From NCBI GenBank assembly GCA_016718035.1, contig JADKEK010000002.1, positions 1 to 64,000 on the forward strand: 64,000 nucleotides of DNA, read 5' to 3'. Below the pieces are notes generated by a model. That model did not search any database. It was not told the DNA's origin and worked only from the letters and a program-made list of their open reading frames with translations. A program made the translations under genes and the position numbers. Below are positions 15,262 through 24,136 of this stretch, piece after piece; position 1 is the first letter of the stretch; each line of letters opens with the position of its first letter. This DNA is from Bacteroidota bacterium. Lineage in GTDB: Bacteria > Bacteroidota > Bacteroidia > Chitinophagales > BACL12.

Positions 15262-16928
15262 ATGCAGCAACTTATAGAATGTGTTCCCAATTTTAGCGAA
15301 GGCCGAGATATGGCCATCATCAAACAAATTACCGATGCTATCCAGACTGTCGATGGTGTAATGTTGCTGGACGTAGACCCGGGTAAGGCTACTAACCGCA
15401 CTGTGGTAACGTTTGTGGGCACGCCTGATGCCGTTGTTGAAGCGGCCTTTAGAGCAATAAAAAGGCTTCAGAGCTTATAGATATGCGCAAACACAAAGGC
15501 GAACACCCGCGTATGGGCGCTACCGATGTGTGTCCTTTTATTCCTGTGGCCAATGTAACTATGGCGGACTGCATTTCCTGTGCTAAAAAATTGGGTGAAC
15601 GCGTGGGCAACGAATTACAAATTCCGGTTTATTTATACGAAAGCGCTGCAACTCAACCCGAACGTAAAAATCTGGCTAATGTGCGCGCCGGTGAATACGA
15701 GGGTATCGAACAAAAATTACAACAACCCGAATGGCAACCCGATTTCGGAAAAGCGGTTTTTAATGCTAAATCCGGAAACTGCATTATTGGTGCCCGCGAT
15801 TTCCTGGTGGCGTTTAATGTAAATCTTAATACTACCAGCGTGCGTCGCGCTAACTCCATCGCATTTGATGTCCGCGAAAATGGTCGTGTTGACCCATCAG
15901 GACAAAAAGATGCCAATGGTGAACCATTGCGTATTCCCGGAACCTGTAAAAGTGTAAAAGCCATTGGATGGTTTATTGAAGAATATGGTATTGCACAAAT
16001 TTCGATGAACCTGACGAATATAAATGTCACGCCGGTGCATATTGCATTTAATGAAGTAAATAAAAGCGCAACAAAAAGAGGTATCCGTGTTACCGGAAGT
16101 GAATTGGTGGGTTTAATTCCATTACAATGTATGCTCGATGCCGGCAAATATTTTTTAGAACAACAACAACGTAGCATTGGTGTTAGCGATGAAGAACTTA
16201 TTCGCATTGCTATTAAAAGTATGGGATTAGATGAATTGGCGGATTTTAATCCTGAAGAAAAAATTGTTGAATACAAATTATATGGCAAGGAACGATTTGG
16301 CAAATTAATTTCGATGAATTTGCGTGCATTTGCCAACGAAACGGCAAGCGAAAGTCCTGCTCCGGGTGGTGGCAGTATAGCAGCTTACGTAGGTTCACTT
16401 GGAATTTCACTCGCAACAATGGTGGCCAATCTTTCTTCACATAAAAAAGGATGGGACGATCGTTGGAAAGAATTTTCCGACTATGCTGAAAAAGGTCAGC
16501 AATTAAAAGACCAGTTGCTGAAAATGGTAGATGAAGATACGAATGCATTTAACCAAATTATGGCTGCATTTGCTTTGCCAAAATCTAATGAGGAAGAAAA
16601 AAATAATCGCAAAAAAGCAATTCAGGATGCTACCTTAAATGCCATCAATATTCCTTATAAAGTAATGGAATTGAGCTTGTCAAGTATGGAAATAATTAAA
16701 GCCATGGCGTCCATAGGCAATCCGAATTCTGTTACCGACGCAGGTGTTGGAGCACTTTGTGCGCGCACTGCTGTTATTGGTGCATTTTTAAATGTGAAAA
16801 TAAATGCGGGCGGATTGAGCGATAAAGCTGCTGCTGCTCAAAAAATTGCTGATGGCGAATTACTGGTAACACAAGCTGAAAATTTGGAAAAAGAAATATT
16901 GGCTATTGTGAACAGCAAAATAAAATAA
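15262..16928 (+). CDS. ftcD: Bifunctional glutamate formimidoyltransferase / formimidoyl-THF cyclodeaminase, one frameshift
   Basis: The formiminotransferase domains start with MQQLIECVPNFSEGRDMAII and include RKHKGEHPRMGATDVCPF, which carries the catalytic His region. The cyclodeaminase domain starts near FANETASESPAPGGGSIAAY and ends ADGELLVTQAENLEKEI. The protein moves the formimino group of formiminoglutamate to tetrahydrofolate and releases ammonia to give 5,10-methenyl-THF, the end of histidine breakdown. The reading frame breaks after AFRAIK near an A5 run at 15459-15463. One more A restores KASELIDMRKHKGE, so this is probably a sequencing indel. An M23 peptidase gene begins 1 base after the stop. 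No hut genes are in the window. Confidence 0.92.
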
Positions 16929-16929
16929 C

Positions 16930-17838
16930 ATGCTCATTTATTGGTATGTCATTTTAACTTTGTTATTGCCTTTACTCGCATTATTCAATCTGGTAAAACA
17001 ACAATCTGCGAATACCTATAATTGGTGGAGTTCAGTTTTACTGTTCCTCCTCATTGTTGTATTTATTTATCAAACCGGCGCCTGGCCATATATCGGTTTT
17101 AACTGGAGATATATTATCGTTTTAGTAGTTGGTTTTTTCGCTTTACTGATATTCAGAAAAAGGATAAAATCCAAAGTCCCGGTTATAAATTCGAAGCACT
17201 ATGGACAATCTGCCATTATTACCATTTTTGTTTTGTTATTCACCTACACGAATATTGAAGTGGTGTTGGGAGGATATAATAAAGAACAGGCAATTGATTT
17301 ATCATTTCCGCTACATAATGGTTCCTATGCCGTAATGCAGGGAGGCGATTCGGAAATTGGCAATGCCGTTCACCGTTATCAAACGCCTGATTCTTATGCG
17401 ATAGATATTGTTAAATTAAATGAGCATAAACGCAGAGGCAATCAACTATTTTCAAAAGATATTTCGGATTATGCCATTTATGGCGACACCATTTACAGCC
17501 CATGCGATGGCACTATTATTACCTATCGAGATGGGGTTGATGAAAATATTCCACCAACAACTAATTCCAAAGTTCGAGGCGGAAATCATATTGTAATAAA
17601 AAATGGCGAAGTGAAAATATTAATTTGCCATATGCAAAAAAATTCTATCCAACCACAAAAAGGAGATACCGTTAAAACAGGTGATGTTATTGGATTAGTC
17701 GGCAATACCGGATTCAGTATCGAACCTCATTTACATATACAAGCTTATCAAACTTTTAATGGCGTAAATAAAATGGTACCCATGCGATTTAATGGCAGGT
17801 TTTTAAACATGAATGATATTATCTACACAGATAATTGA
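16930..17838 (+). CDS. M23 family metallopeptidase with N-terminal TM helices
   Basis: Three or four hydrophobic segments fill residues 1-115. A C-terminal LytM/M23 domain (about 140-290) has SYAIDIVK, then YSPCDGTI, GNHIVIKNG, ILICHMQKNSI, the GDTVKTGDVIGLVGNTG lipoyl-like hairpin and PHLHIQ with the HxH zinc motif. M23 enzymes cut cell-wall peptide cross-links. Here the domain would face the periplasm. The first zinc ligand block is less canonical than HxxxD, so activity is likely but not certain. It is cotranscribed with ftcD (1-base gap), with no obvious functional link. Confidence 0.8.
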   Translation: MLIYWYVILTLLLPLLALFNLVKQQSANTYNWWSSVLLFLLIVVFIYQTGAWPYIGFNWRYIIVLVVGFFALLIFRKRIKSKVPVINSKHYGQSAIITIFVLLFTYTNIEVVLGGYNKEQAIDLSFPLHNGSYAVMQGGDSEIGNAVHRYQTPDSYAIDIVKLNEHKRRGNQLFSKDISDYAIYGDTIYSPCDGTIITYRDGVDENIPPTTNSKVRGGNHIVIKNGEVKILICHMQKNSIQPQKGDTVKTGDVIGLVGNTGFSIEPHLHIQAYQTFNGVNKMVPMRFNGRFLNMNDIIYTDN

Positions 17839-17897
17839 TGGGCTTCCCATAAATAAAATATGCTCTAAGCAATCACTTATAGTTTTAATACAACTGC

Positions 17898-19010
17898 TTA
17901 GTTCTTTTTCAAAACAGCTCCAAAAAGTGTATCCCCTCCTTCCGAAGAATATTGAAAATATTTTTGTTCAACCAATTGTAAAGGCAGATGTTGTGTGAAA
18001 TAAGCGACATTGCTTTCATTTTCATCGCTGAACACCGAACAGGTTAAATAAATTAATTTACCGCCAGGTTTTAATTGCTGACAAATATTTTCGACAATGG
18101 TGCGTTGTCTGCCTACATGCTCTAAAAGTAATTGCTCATCAAAAAACGATAACCATTCCGGTGTTCTGGTCCAGGTGCCTGAACCGCTGCATGGCACGTC
18201 CGCAATAATGCCGTCAAATAACGGTAATCGCTGAAATGTTTCACTTTTTGTCAAATCTACAATAAGTGCCGAATAATTGATGATACCATTTCTATTAAAA
18301 CGTTCCTTCAAGTTATCTAAAATACTTTTTCGAATATCGGCAACGAATAATTGCACTTGTGGTTGATGTGCCAAAAGCATCAGTGATTTCCCTCCTGAGC
18401 CTGCGCAACAATCCCACCAGGCTTCATTTTTATTTGGCTGAATTAATTGTATGGTTTGTTGTGAAGCAATATCTTGTATTTCAAAATCGCCATTTGCAAA
18501 TGTTTTCATATCCGTTAACGGGTGATTTTTTGCAAATCGCATGGTATTGCCATCAATCGTAAATTCGTATCCTTTGTTAATACACTCTTGTTTTACTTCA
18601 CCCAACATAGCTTGTTTTACACGAATAAAAACAGCAGGTTGTTTTTTTAATGCAGCAAATAATGCTTCCTTATCGACAGCTGCTGCAACATGGTCTTCAA
18701 GCGGGAATTTAATTTCATTGGATATAGCAGTTTGCCACTCCGGTGTTTCCACTTTCCACGCCTCGTGCAGAGGTTGTGTGATTTCATCAATTGCAGCTGC
18801 AGCAACAACTAAAGCCTGTTGATTATAATTGGTGGCAGCGCCTTTTATTCTGAAATAATTATATACCAGTGCCGTGTAAATTTTCCTGTCGCGACTCCCG
18901 GCATTTTTATTTTCTTTGAACCAGTTTTTTAAATATTGTTGTAATGATATACTACCATCGTAACCATTTATCAATGTAATGGTTTTAAGTAATCGGACCT
19001 GTTCGTACAT
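17898..19010 (-). CDS. RsmB/NOL1-type RNA cytosine-C5 methyltransferase
   Basis: The 370-residue protein has an N-terminal RNA-binding-like half and a C-terminal SAM-dependent methyltransferase. Motif I is WWDCCAGSGGKSLMLLAH. The two catalytic Cys motifs are DVPCSGSGTWTRTPEW and IYLTCSVFSDENE. The family methylates cytosine C5 in 16S rRNA (position 967 for RsmB) or related RNAs. The exact target cannot be settled here. Starts at the only early ATG (MYEQVRLLKTITLING). Convergent with the M23 gene. Confidence 0.85.
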   Translation of the reverse strand: MYEQVRLLKTITLINGYDGSISLQQYLKNWFKENKNAGSRDRKIYTALVYNYFRIKGAATNYNQQALVVAAAAIDEITQPLHEAWKVETPEWQTAISNEIKFPLEDHVAAAVDKEALFAALKKQPAVFIRVKQAMLGEVKQECINKGYEFTIDGNTMRFAKNHPLTDMKTFANGDFEIQDIASQQTIQLIQPNKNEAWWDCCAGSGGKSLMLLAHQPQVQLFVADIRKSILDNLKERFNRNGIINYSALIVDLTKSETFQRLPLFDGIIADVPCSGSGTWTRTPEWLSFFDEQLLLEHVGRQRTIVENICQQLKPGGKLIYLTCSVFSDENESNVAYFTQHLPLQLVEQKYFQYSSEGGDTLFGAVLKKN

Positions 19011-19058
19011 CTTGTAAAAGTAATCGTTTTACATTTAGCAACTGAATGTTCCTAAAAC

Positions 19059-19283
19059 CTATTTATTCAGGTCGGCATTCATTACAAACGACAACGCACC
19101 GGACGGGCACTTTTTCACCTGTTCAATTATTTGAGCCGTGTCAGCTCCCTGCGGATTTATCCAGGGCCGTATTTTACTGTTGAATACCTGTGGTAATCCT
19201 CTCACGCAATTGCCTGAATGGCTGCAAAGTTTAGGTTGCCAAATGATGGTTACTTCGCCGTTGGTATAAGTTAACTTTTCCAT
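19059..19283 (-). CDS. YjdI-like (4Fe-4S) mono-cluster protein
   Basis: This 74-residue protein contains KLCSHSGNCVRGLPQVF and VKKCPSGALSF, the three-Cys-plus signature of the divergent Fer4_19 mono-cluster domain. It probably carries one iron-sulfur cluster and acts as a small redox or sensing protein. Family members are annotated only as such. A -7 box lies upstream at 19301-19308. Confidence 0.8.
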   Translation of the reverse strand: MEKLTYTNGEVTIIWQPKLCSHSGNCVRGLPQVFNSKIRPWINPQGADTAQIIEQVKKCPSGALSFVMNADLNK

Positions 19284-19300
19284 GTTTTTGCCTGTTTATA

Positions 19301-19308
19301 CAAATCTA
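19301..19308 (-). promoter_or_regulatory. -7 box of the (4Fe-4S) protein gene
   Basis: CAAATCTA on the plus strand is TAGATTTG on the minus strand, a match to TAnnTTTG, 17 bases before the ATG. Confidence 0.45.
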
Positions 19309-19345
19309 TTTAAAAAAAGTAATTTTATACCCCAAATTAGCCACT

Positions 19346-20035
19346 ATGAAAAAACTATTGCTCATTATTTGTTTAGGTTGGTCGATATCAGCTTTGGCTC
19401 AAGTTGATTCGTATAGTGGAATAGGTTACACTCCGCGTTTTGTGCATTCAAGCGCAATCATGGATATGCTGCATGCCTACGAAAAGAATTTCGACTCTGT
19501 TATTACACCTTTTGAAGAAGTAAAAATTATGCATGGAGGTGCGCTTAATACTTCATTTGCTTTAGGTAAATTTAATATGGGCGCTGCATTCAAACTTAAT
19601 TATGCGTCCTATTACGGAGAAACTATCGATCAAAACAATGATATTGGCAGCACTAAACTTGCTATTTACAATTTATCCTTTCTATACGAATTCAATTATT
19701 TAATTTACAATTCCGAAGAATTTAATTTAGGTCCAGGTGTTGGGTTTGATTTAGGCTCGGAATTAATTTATGGCGACATAACTAATAATGGTGTATATGG
19801 TGCTTTTACTGGCGGACTAACCAACAACATGAGCTCAGGTTTTTATGTTTACGTTTTATTGTTAGCAAACTTTGGCGATTATGCTATTACTTTGAGACCG
19901 AGCTATACTTATTTATTAAATACGCATCCTTACGATGATTTATTTGTAGAATTAACCAATACCACCGACTTTTTTACTTTTCCCGGCCGTAGTACTTATT
20001 TTGGGCTCGATTTATATTTTAATATGTGGCGATAA
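19346..20035 (+). CDS. Secreted or outer-membrane beta-barrel-like hypothetical protein
   Basis: The signal peptide is MKKLLLIICLGWSISALAQ. The mature part (about 210 residues) alternates Gly/aromatic beta strands (GPGVGFDLGSELIYGDI, SGFYVYVLLLANFGDYAITL) and ends with an aromatic-rich strand finishing FNMWR. That is typical of a small outer-membrane barrel of Bacteroidota. No family is recognised. It is followed after 8 bases by murQ, so the two may be cotranscribed. Confidence 0.7.
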   Translation: MKKLLLIICLGWSISALAQVDSYSGIGYTPRFVHSSAIMDMLHAYEKNFDSVITPFEEVKIMHGGALNTSFALGKFNMGAAFKLNYASYYGETIDQNNDIGSTKLAIYNLSFLYEFNYLIYNSEEFNLGPGVGFDLGSELIYGDITNNGVYGAFTGGLTNNMSSGFYVYVLLLANFGDYAITLRPSYTYLLNTHPYDDLFVELTNTTDFFTFPGRSTYFGLDLYFNMWR

Positions 20036-20043
20036 TAACAACC

Positions 20044-20850
20044 ATGCAAAAAACAACAGAACAAACTTCGAATTACCGACATTTGGAAAAAATGTCTACC
20101 AGTGAATTATTGTCAAATATTAATAAAGAAGACCATCTTGTTCCATTGGCCATCGAAAAGGTTATTCCCACCATGGAAAAACTGATTGATGAAATTGCGG
20201 ACAGAATGTTATCAGGTGGTCGTTTATTTTATATTGGTGCAGGAACATCCGGAAGATTAGGTATAGTAGATGCCAGCGAATGTCCGCCAACATTTGGTGT
20301 TCCACAGGGACTGGTAATTGGATTAATTGCCGGTGGTGATGCAGCCATTCGCAAAGCAGTTGAACATGCTGAAGACGATACAACACAAGGCTGGAAAGAT
20401 TTAGAAGCACATCAAATAAACACCAACGACACAGTAATTGGTATTGCAGCAAGTGGCACTACACCGTACGTAATTGGTGCATTAAAAACATGTCGCGAAA
20501 ATAATATTCTTACAGGATGTATAGTTTGTAATGCCGGTTCTCCGGTTGCAGCAAATGCAGATTATGCAATAGAGGTTGTAGTAGGTCCCGAATTTGTGAC
20601 GGGTTCAACCAGAATGAAAAGTGGTACTGCACAAAAGTTATGTTTAAATATGATTTCAACAGCAGTGATGATAAAATTAGGTCGCGTTGAAGATAATAAA
20701 ATGGTTAACATGCAGTTAAGTAATTATAAATTAATAGACCGTGGAACTAACATGATTGTAGATCAAACCGGTTTATCGTATGATGCAGCCAAAACCTTGT
20801 TGTTGAAGGAAGGCAGTGTGAAAAAAGCACTAATGGCTTTTGGAAAGTGA
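20044..20850 (+). CDS. murQ: N-acetylmuramic acid 6-phosphate etherase
   Basis: The SIS-domain protein contains RLFYIGAGTSGRLGIVDASE followed by CPPTFG, with the catalytic Glu in this stretch. It also has IAASGTTPYVIGAL, CNAGSPVAANADYAI and GSTRMKSGTAQKLCLNMIST. The enzyme cleaves the lactyl ether of MurNAc-6-P to GlcNAc-6-P and lactate in cell-wall recycling. The start is taken at 20044 (MQKTTEQTSNYRHLEK) rather than an ORF start at 20026 that overlaps the preceding gene. Length of 268 residues is slightly short but complete. Confidence 0.93.
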   Translation: MQKTTEQTSNYRHLEKMSTSELLSNINKEDHLVPLAIEKVIPTMEKLIDEIADRMLSGGRLFYIGAGTSGRLGIVDASECPPTFGVPQGLVIGLIAGGDAAIRKAVEHAEDDTTQGWKDLEAHQINTNDTVIGIAASGTTPYVIGALKTCRENNILTGCIVCNAGSPVAANADYAIEVVVGPEFVTGSTRMKSGTAQKLCLNMISTAVMIKLGRVEDNKMVNMQLSNYKLIDRGTNMIVDQTGLSYDAAKTLLLKEGSVKKALMAFGK

Positions 20851-20938
20851 AGTTTAGCAAATTAATTTGGTAGTTTCTGCATAAAATAAATTTTTTTCTT
20901 TCCGAAATACAAAATAATTTTCCGGCGTTACAAGGTAT

Positions 20939-21511
20939 ATGCAGGAAATAGAACCATTTTATAGTTGGCGTGAATATTACGCTTCAGAGGAAGATGAATT
21001 GAGTCCTTTTTATGGAAGGGAATACAACGAGTTTGAATTTACGAATACTATTTATAACTATTTCATTCATCCTCAATGGGATGAATTTGGTTCAGCTACA
21101 TTATATGTAAAAATAATTTTTGCCGATTATGAGGCAGGAGTAGTAATTATGGAATTTATTGGTGAATGGAACGATTGCCTGTATAATGATATTATGTTTT
21201 TAAAACGGGATGTTATTGATGAACTTACCCATAATGGCATCACCAAATTTATTCTCATTGGCGAAAATGTGTTAAACTTTCATGGTGGTGATGAAGATTA
21301 TTATGAAGAGTGGTTCGATGATATTGAAGATGGCTGGATAGCAGCAATCAATTTCAGAGAACATGTGGAGGATGAAATGATACGCGCACATGTTGATCGG
21401 TACATGCTGATTGGCGAACCATTTAACAACCTCAATTGGAGAAAATACAAACCTCAGGCACTCGCCTTACTTGTTGAAACCGTGATGCAGAAAAGGCTTG
21501 GTGTGGGTTAA
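20939..21511 (+). CDS. Conserved Bacteroidota hypothetical protein
   Basis: This 190-residue cytoplasmic protein is very acidic and aromatic: PFYSWREYYASEEDELSPFY near the start, then FYGREYNEFEFTNTIYNY and YYEEWFDDIEDGW. There is no signal or TM segment. I recognise it as a family that recurs in Chitinophaga-like genomes, always annotated as hypothetical. No catalytic residues can be named. The neighbours (murQ, DinB) give no clear hint. Confidence 0.75.
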   Translation: MQEIEPFYSWREYYASEEDELSPFYGREYNEFEFTNTIYNYFIHPQWDEFGSATLYVKIIFADYEAGVVIMEFIGEWNDCLYNDIMFLKRDVIDELTHNGITKFILIGENVLNFHGGDEDYYEEWFDDIEDGWIAAINFREHVEDEMIRAHVDRYMLIGEPFNNLNWRKYKPQALALLVETVMQKRLGVG

Positions 21512-21548
21512 GTTGGGGAGATTATTTTTTCTGCAATAGTTAAAATGA

Positions 21549-22022
21549 ATGATTATGATGAAACCAATTGCAGCTCGCTTGCTTACTATTGTTGATGAAT
21601 TTGCCATTAAATTCCAACAAATAGAACCATCCATTTTCGATGAAAAACTCAATCCTGAAAAATGGAGCAAAAAAGAAATTGTAGGGCATCTAATTGATTC
21701 CGCACATACCAATTTACGCAGGTTTATTGTCGGGCAATATCAAACCCATGATAAAATTATTTATCAGCAGGATTTTTGGGTTGCTGCCAATAACTATCAA
21801 AAAATGACCCAGTCATCTATTATTGCATTATGGCAATTGCTCAATCATCGAATAGTTGCAGTTTTGGAAGCAATGCCTTCAGGGTATTACACCAATGTAA
21901 TTGATACCGGAAAAGAAACCATCAATACACATACCTTATTATGGTTGGCAGAAGATTATATCCAACATTTACAACATCATATCAATCAAATAATTCCGGG
22001 CTCATTTGACGTAAATTATTAA
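21549..22022 (+). CDS. DinB-like family protein (DinB_2)
   Basis: A four-helix-bundle protein of 157 residues. It has PEKWSKKEIVGHLIDSAHTN near residue 40 and a C-terminal LAEDYIQHLQHHINQI; the H in GHLIDSA and the HxxHH-type end supply the usual metal ligands. DinB/YfiT proteins are often metal-dependent hydrolases or thiol transferases with unknown substrates. Its stop overlaps the convergent mltG stop (22019-22022). Confidence 0.85.
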   Translation: MIMMKPIAARLLTIVDEFAIKFQQIEPSIFDEKLNPEKWSKKEIVGHLIDSAHTNLRRFIVGQYQTHDKIIYQQDFWVAANNYQKMTQSSIIALWQLLNHRIVAVLEAMPSGYYTNVIDTGKETINTHTLLWLAEDYIQHLQHHINQIIPGSFDVNY

Positions 22023-23065
22023 CGTCGTATGCCCTGCTTATTTAATGTGGCAATATAAATATCGCGATTGCGGTTATGTTCTGCTAAGGTTTTCGCAAAA
22101 AGGTGATATCCTGAACCATCGCCGTTGGCACACATAAAAATATATTCGTGAAGTTCATAATTCAACACAGCATCGATATAAGCAATTGGCGGCATATGTA
22201 TTGGCCCGGGTGGCAGTCCCACATGTTTATAGGTATTATATGGCGATTCAATTTCCAGGTCTGCAAATAAAATTCGTTTGATGGCAAAATTGCCAATGGC
22301 AAATTTTACGGTTGGATCTGCCTCCAGTTTCATGCCTTTATTAATTCTATTCATATAAACACCGGCGATTCTTGGTGCTTCATCTGCAGCTTTGTCGTTT
22401 TCGGAATAAACAATTGATGCTAAAATATACACCTCCTCCGGCGACAATTCGATTTTTTTAGCTTTATCTCTTCGCGCCTGCGTCCAAAAATTATCATGTT
22501 CTTTGGCCATTCGTTTTACAAAACCTTCAGCATCGGTATTCCAATATAATTCATACGTATTTGGAATAAATATCGTCATGAAATTATCCTTGTTTAATCC
22601 CAATGTTGAAAAATAAGCGGAAGAATCAAAGTAAGCCACAAAATCAGATGAATCTGCAATGAGCTGCTCTCCTATTCTTCCGGCAAAATCTGCTTTGGTC
22701 CTGATATTATTAAATGTAACATTCACAGGTGTTTGCCTGCCACTCATTAAAAGATTAACAATTGCCCTGTTGCTCATACCCGGAGTAATAACATAACGTC
22801 CGGCTGTAAGGTGACTACCCAAATTTTGTCGGTTAGCCCACCACTCAAATGAACCATCATTTTTAAAAAGTTGCAATTTTTGTGTTTGCACTAAAATGGA
22901 ATCCAGATTAAATGTAGGCTTCACATATAACGACACATCTTCCTGAACAGCCACATTGGGCGCCATAACCCTTAAGTATACGGTATAACCTGAACCTACA
23001 CCGATAATACCGAGAAATGCAATGATTACTGCAACTATAATAACCGTTTTCTTTTTAATAGCCAT
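22019..23065 (-). CDS. mltG: Endolytic transglycosylase MltG
   Basis: An N-terminal TM helix (TVIIVAVIIAFLGIIGVGSG) is followed by a YceG-like domain with LEADPTVKFAIGNFAIKRIL, SPYNTYKHVGLPPGPIHMPP and GDGSGYHLFAKTLAEHNRN. MltG cuts nascent peptidoglycan strands in the periplasm and helps set glycan length. The normally ASIVExE-like active region reads LASIVYSENDK here: Tyr follows Val and a Glu comes two residues later, so the catalytic Glu position should be checked by alignment. Length (348) is normal. Confidence 0.92.
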   Translation of the reverse strand: MAIKKKTVIIVAVIIAFLGIIGVGSGYTVYLRVMAPNVAVQEDVSLYVKPTFNLDSILVQTQKLQLFKNDGSFEWWANRQNLGSHLTAGRYVITPGMSNRAIVNLLMSGRQTPVNVTFNNIRTKADFAGRIGEQLIADSSDFVAYFDSSAYFSTLGLNKDNFMTIFIPNTYELYWNTDAEGFVKRMAKEHDNFWTQARRDKAKKIELSPEEVYILASIVYSENDKAADEAPRIAGVYMNRINKGMKLEADPTVKFAIGNFAIKRILFADLEIESPYNTYKHVGLPPGPIHMPPIAYIDAVLNYELHEYIFMCANGDGSGYHLFAKTLAEHNRNRDIYIATLNKQGIRR

Positions 23066-23091
23066 TTGGTTACGTTATTATGCAAAAATAA

Positions 23092-23099
23092 CAAAGCTA
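23092..23099 (-). promoter_or_regulatory. -7 box of mltG
   Basis: CAAAGCTA on the plus strand is TAGCTTTG on the minus strand, 26 bases before the ATG. No clear -33 element. Confidence 0.4.
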
Positions 23100-23124
23100 T
23101 AGCTATTCTCAAGGTGCTTCCTTA

Positions 23125-23457
23125 TTAGCTATACTGCACATATTGTAATCTCAATACATAGGTTGTACCGGGCATAACACAGTCGCAACTAAGTAATTTA
23201 TTTTGCAATGAACTCATCACATGATTAGCCAGCAAAGTATTGCCACTGCTTACCTGCATAACATGAATATGATGATTGTCATCAACTTCAAACTGAATGG
23301 TTACAATTCCTTCCAAATCAAAATCGGAAAAAGGAGGTGCCGTTTCAATCAAATGAATAATATTTTCTTTTATCGAATTGGATGAACATGTTTCATCGTT
23401 GCCTGCAAATAAATTTGTTGTTAAAAATAATGCTGCAATTAAGGTTACCATTTTCAT
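23125..23457 (-). CDS. Small secreted protein, TonB-C-like beta fold
   Basis: Signal peptide MKMVTLIAALFLTTNLFAGN. The mature 90 residues contain LEGIVTIQFEVDDNHHIHVM followed by QVSSGNTLLANHVMSSL, the GxVxVxFxVxxxGxI..VxV..S...L pattern of TonB C-terminal-like domains, plus four Cys. It is a paralogue in layout of the gene at 23670-24012 (signal peptide FAGN, then VTITVDENGLVHVASV). Such small secreted proteins are frequent in Bacteroidota. Role unknown. Confidence 0.7.
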   Translation of the reverse strand: MKMVTLIAALFLTTNLFAGNDETCSSNSIKENIIHLIETAPPFSDFDLEGIVTIQFEVDDNHHIHVMQVSSGNTLLANHVMSSLQNKLLSCDCVMPGTTYVLRLQYVQYS

Positions 23458-23615
23458 AATACATATTTTTTATTAATGAGATAAATACATTCGTTATAAA
23501 TTCACAACGCAAAGGTCTATTTGAATTGTTACTACTGTATGAGGAGAAAATGACAAAAAGGTTACATTAATATTGCTTAAAAAGTGTGAATATTATTTAA
23601 CGAATATTAATACGC

Positions 23616-23644
23616 ATAAAAAAAGGCCCCCTTTTCAGGAGGCC
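23616..23644 (-). terminator. Rho-independent terminator
   Basis: GGCCCCCT (23625-23632) pairs with AGGAGGCC (23637-23644), with one mismatch and a TTTC loop. The minus strand continues with seven T. It terminates the gene ending at 23670. Confidence 0.8.
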
Positions 23645-23669
23645 TCACGCAAACGAAGTGGATGACATG

Positions 23670-24012
23670 TTACTTCGATTGCACTACGTTCATGATAAAC
23701 GAAACTGTTTTACCTACTAACGAATCATTAACAATCATTTTTGCATCTTCAACGGTTTGTTTAATGTGGTATGCCAACAAGTAATCATTTGTTTACTGAG
23801 GCAACATGCACTAAACCGTTTTCATCAACTGTAATAGTTACATCTGCTTGTCCTTTTACACCTAATTGACTTAATATTGTTTCATCACCAACTAAATTGG
23901 AAATGTTATCGATTACCGAAGTTTTATCTTTATCTGAAACATTTTTGTTTTCGTTTCCTGCGAATAAAGAAGTGCTTAAAAGGATAGCTGCAATTGTAAA
24001 TAAGTTTTTCAT
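23670..24012 (-). CDS. Small secreted protein (paralogue of 23125 gene), one frameshift
   Basis: Signal peptide MKNLFTIAAILLSTSLFAGN, then QADVTITVDENGLVHVASV. The first frame stops at 23785, but the adjacent frame continues smoothly as TNDYLLAYHIKQTVEDAKMI then VNDSLVGKTVSFIMNVVQSK, ending at 23670 just ahead of a terminator. Removing one A near 23788-23795 joins the halves, so a sequencing insertion or a recent mutation is likely. The full protein is about 113 residues, matching its neighbour in length and layout. Function unknown. Confidence 0.65.
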
Positions 24013-24136
24013 AATATCTGATTTTGGAGTGATTATTTAATTTGTTTTAATTAACGTTCTGAACATTAGGCGGATGACCCCATATAAAAGTTACAGGAAG
24101 GCTAAAAAAAATTGTAAAAAAGTGCTTAAATGACCC

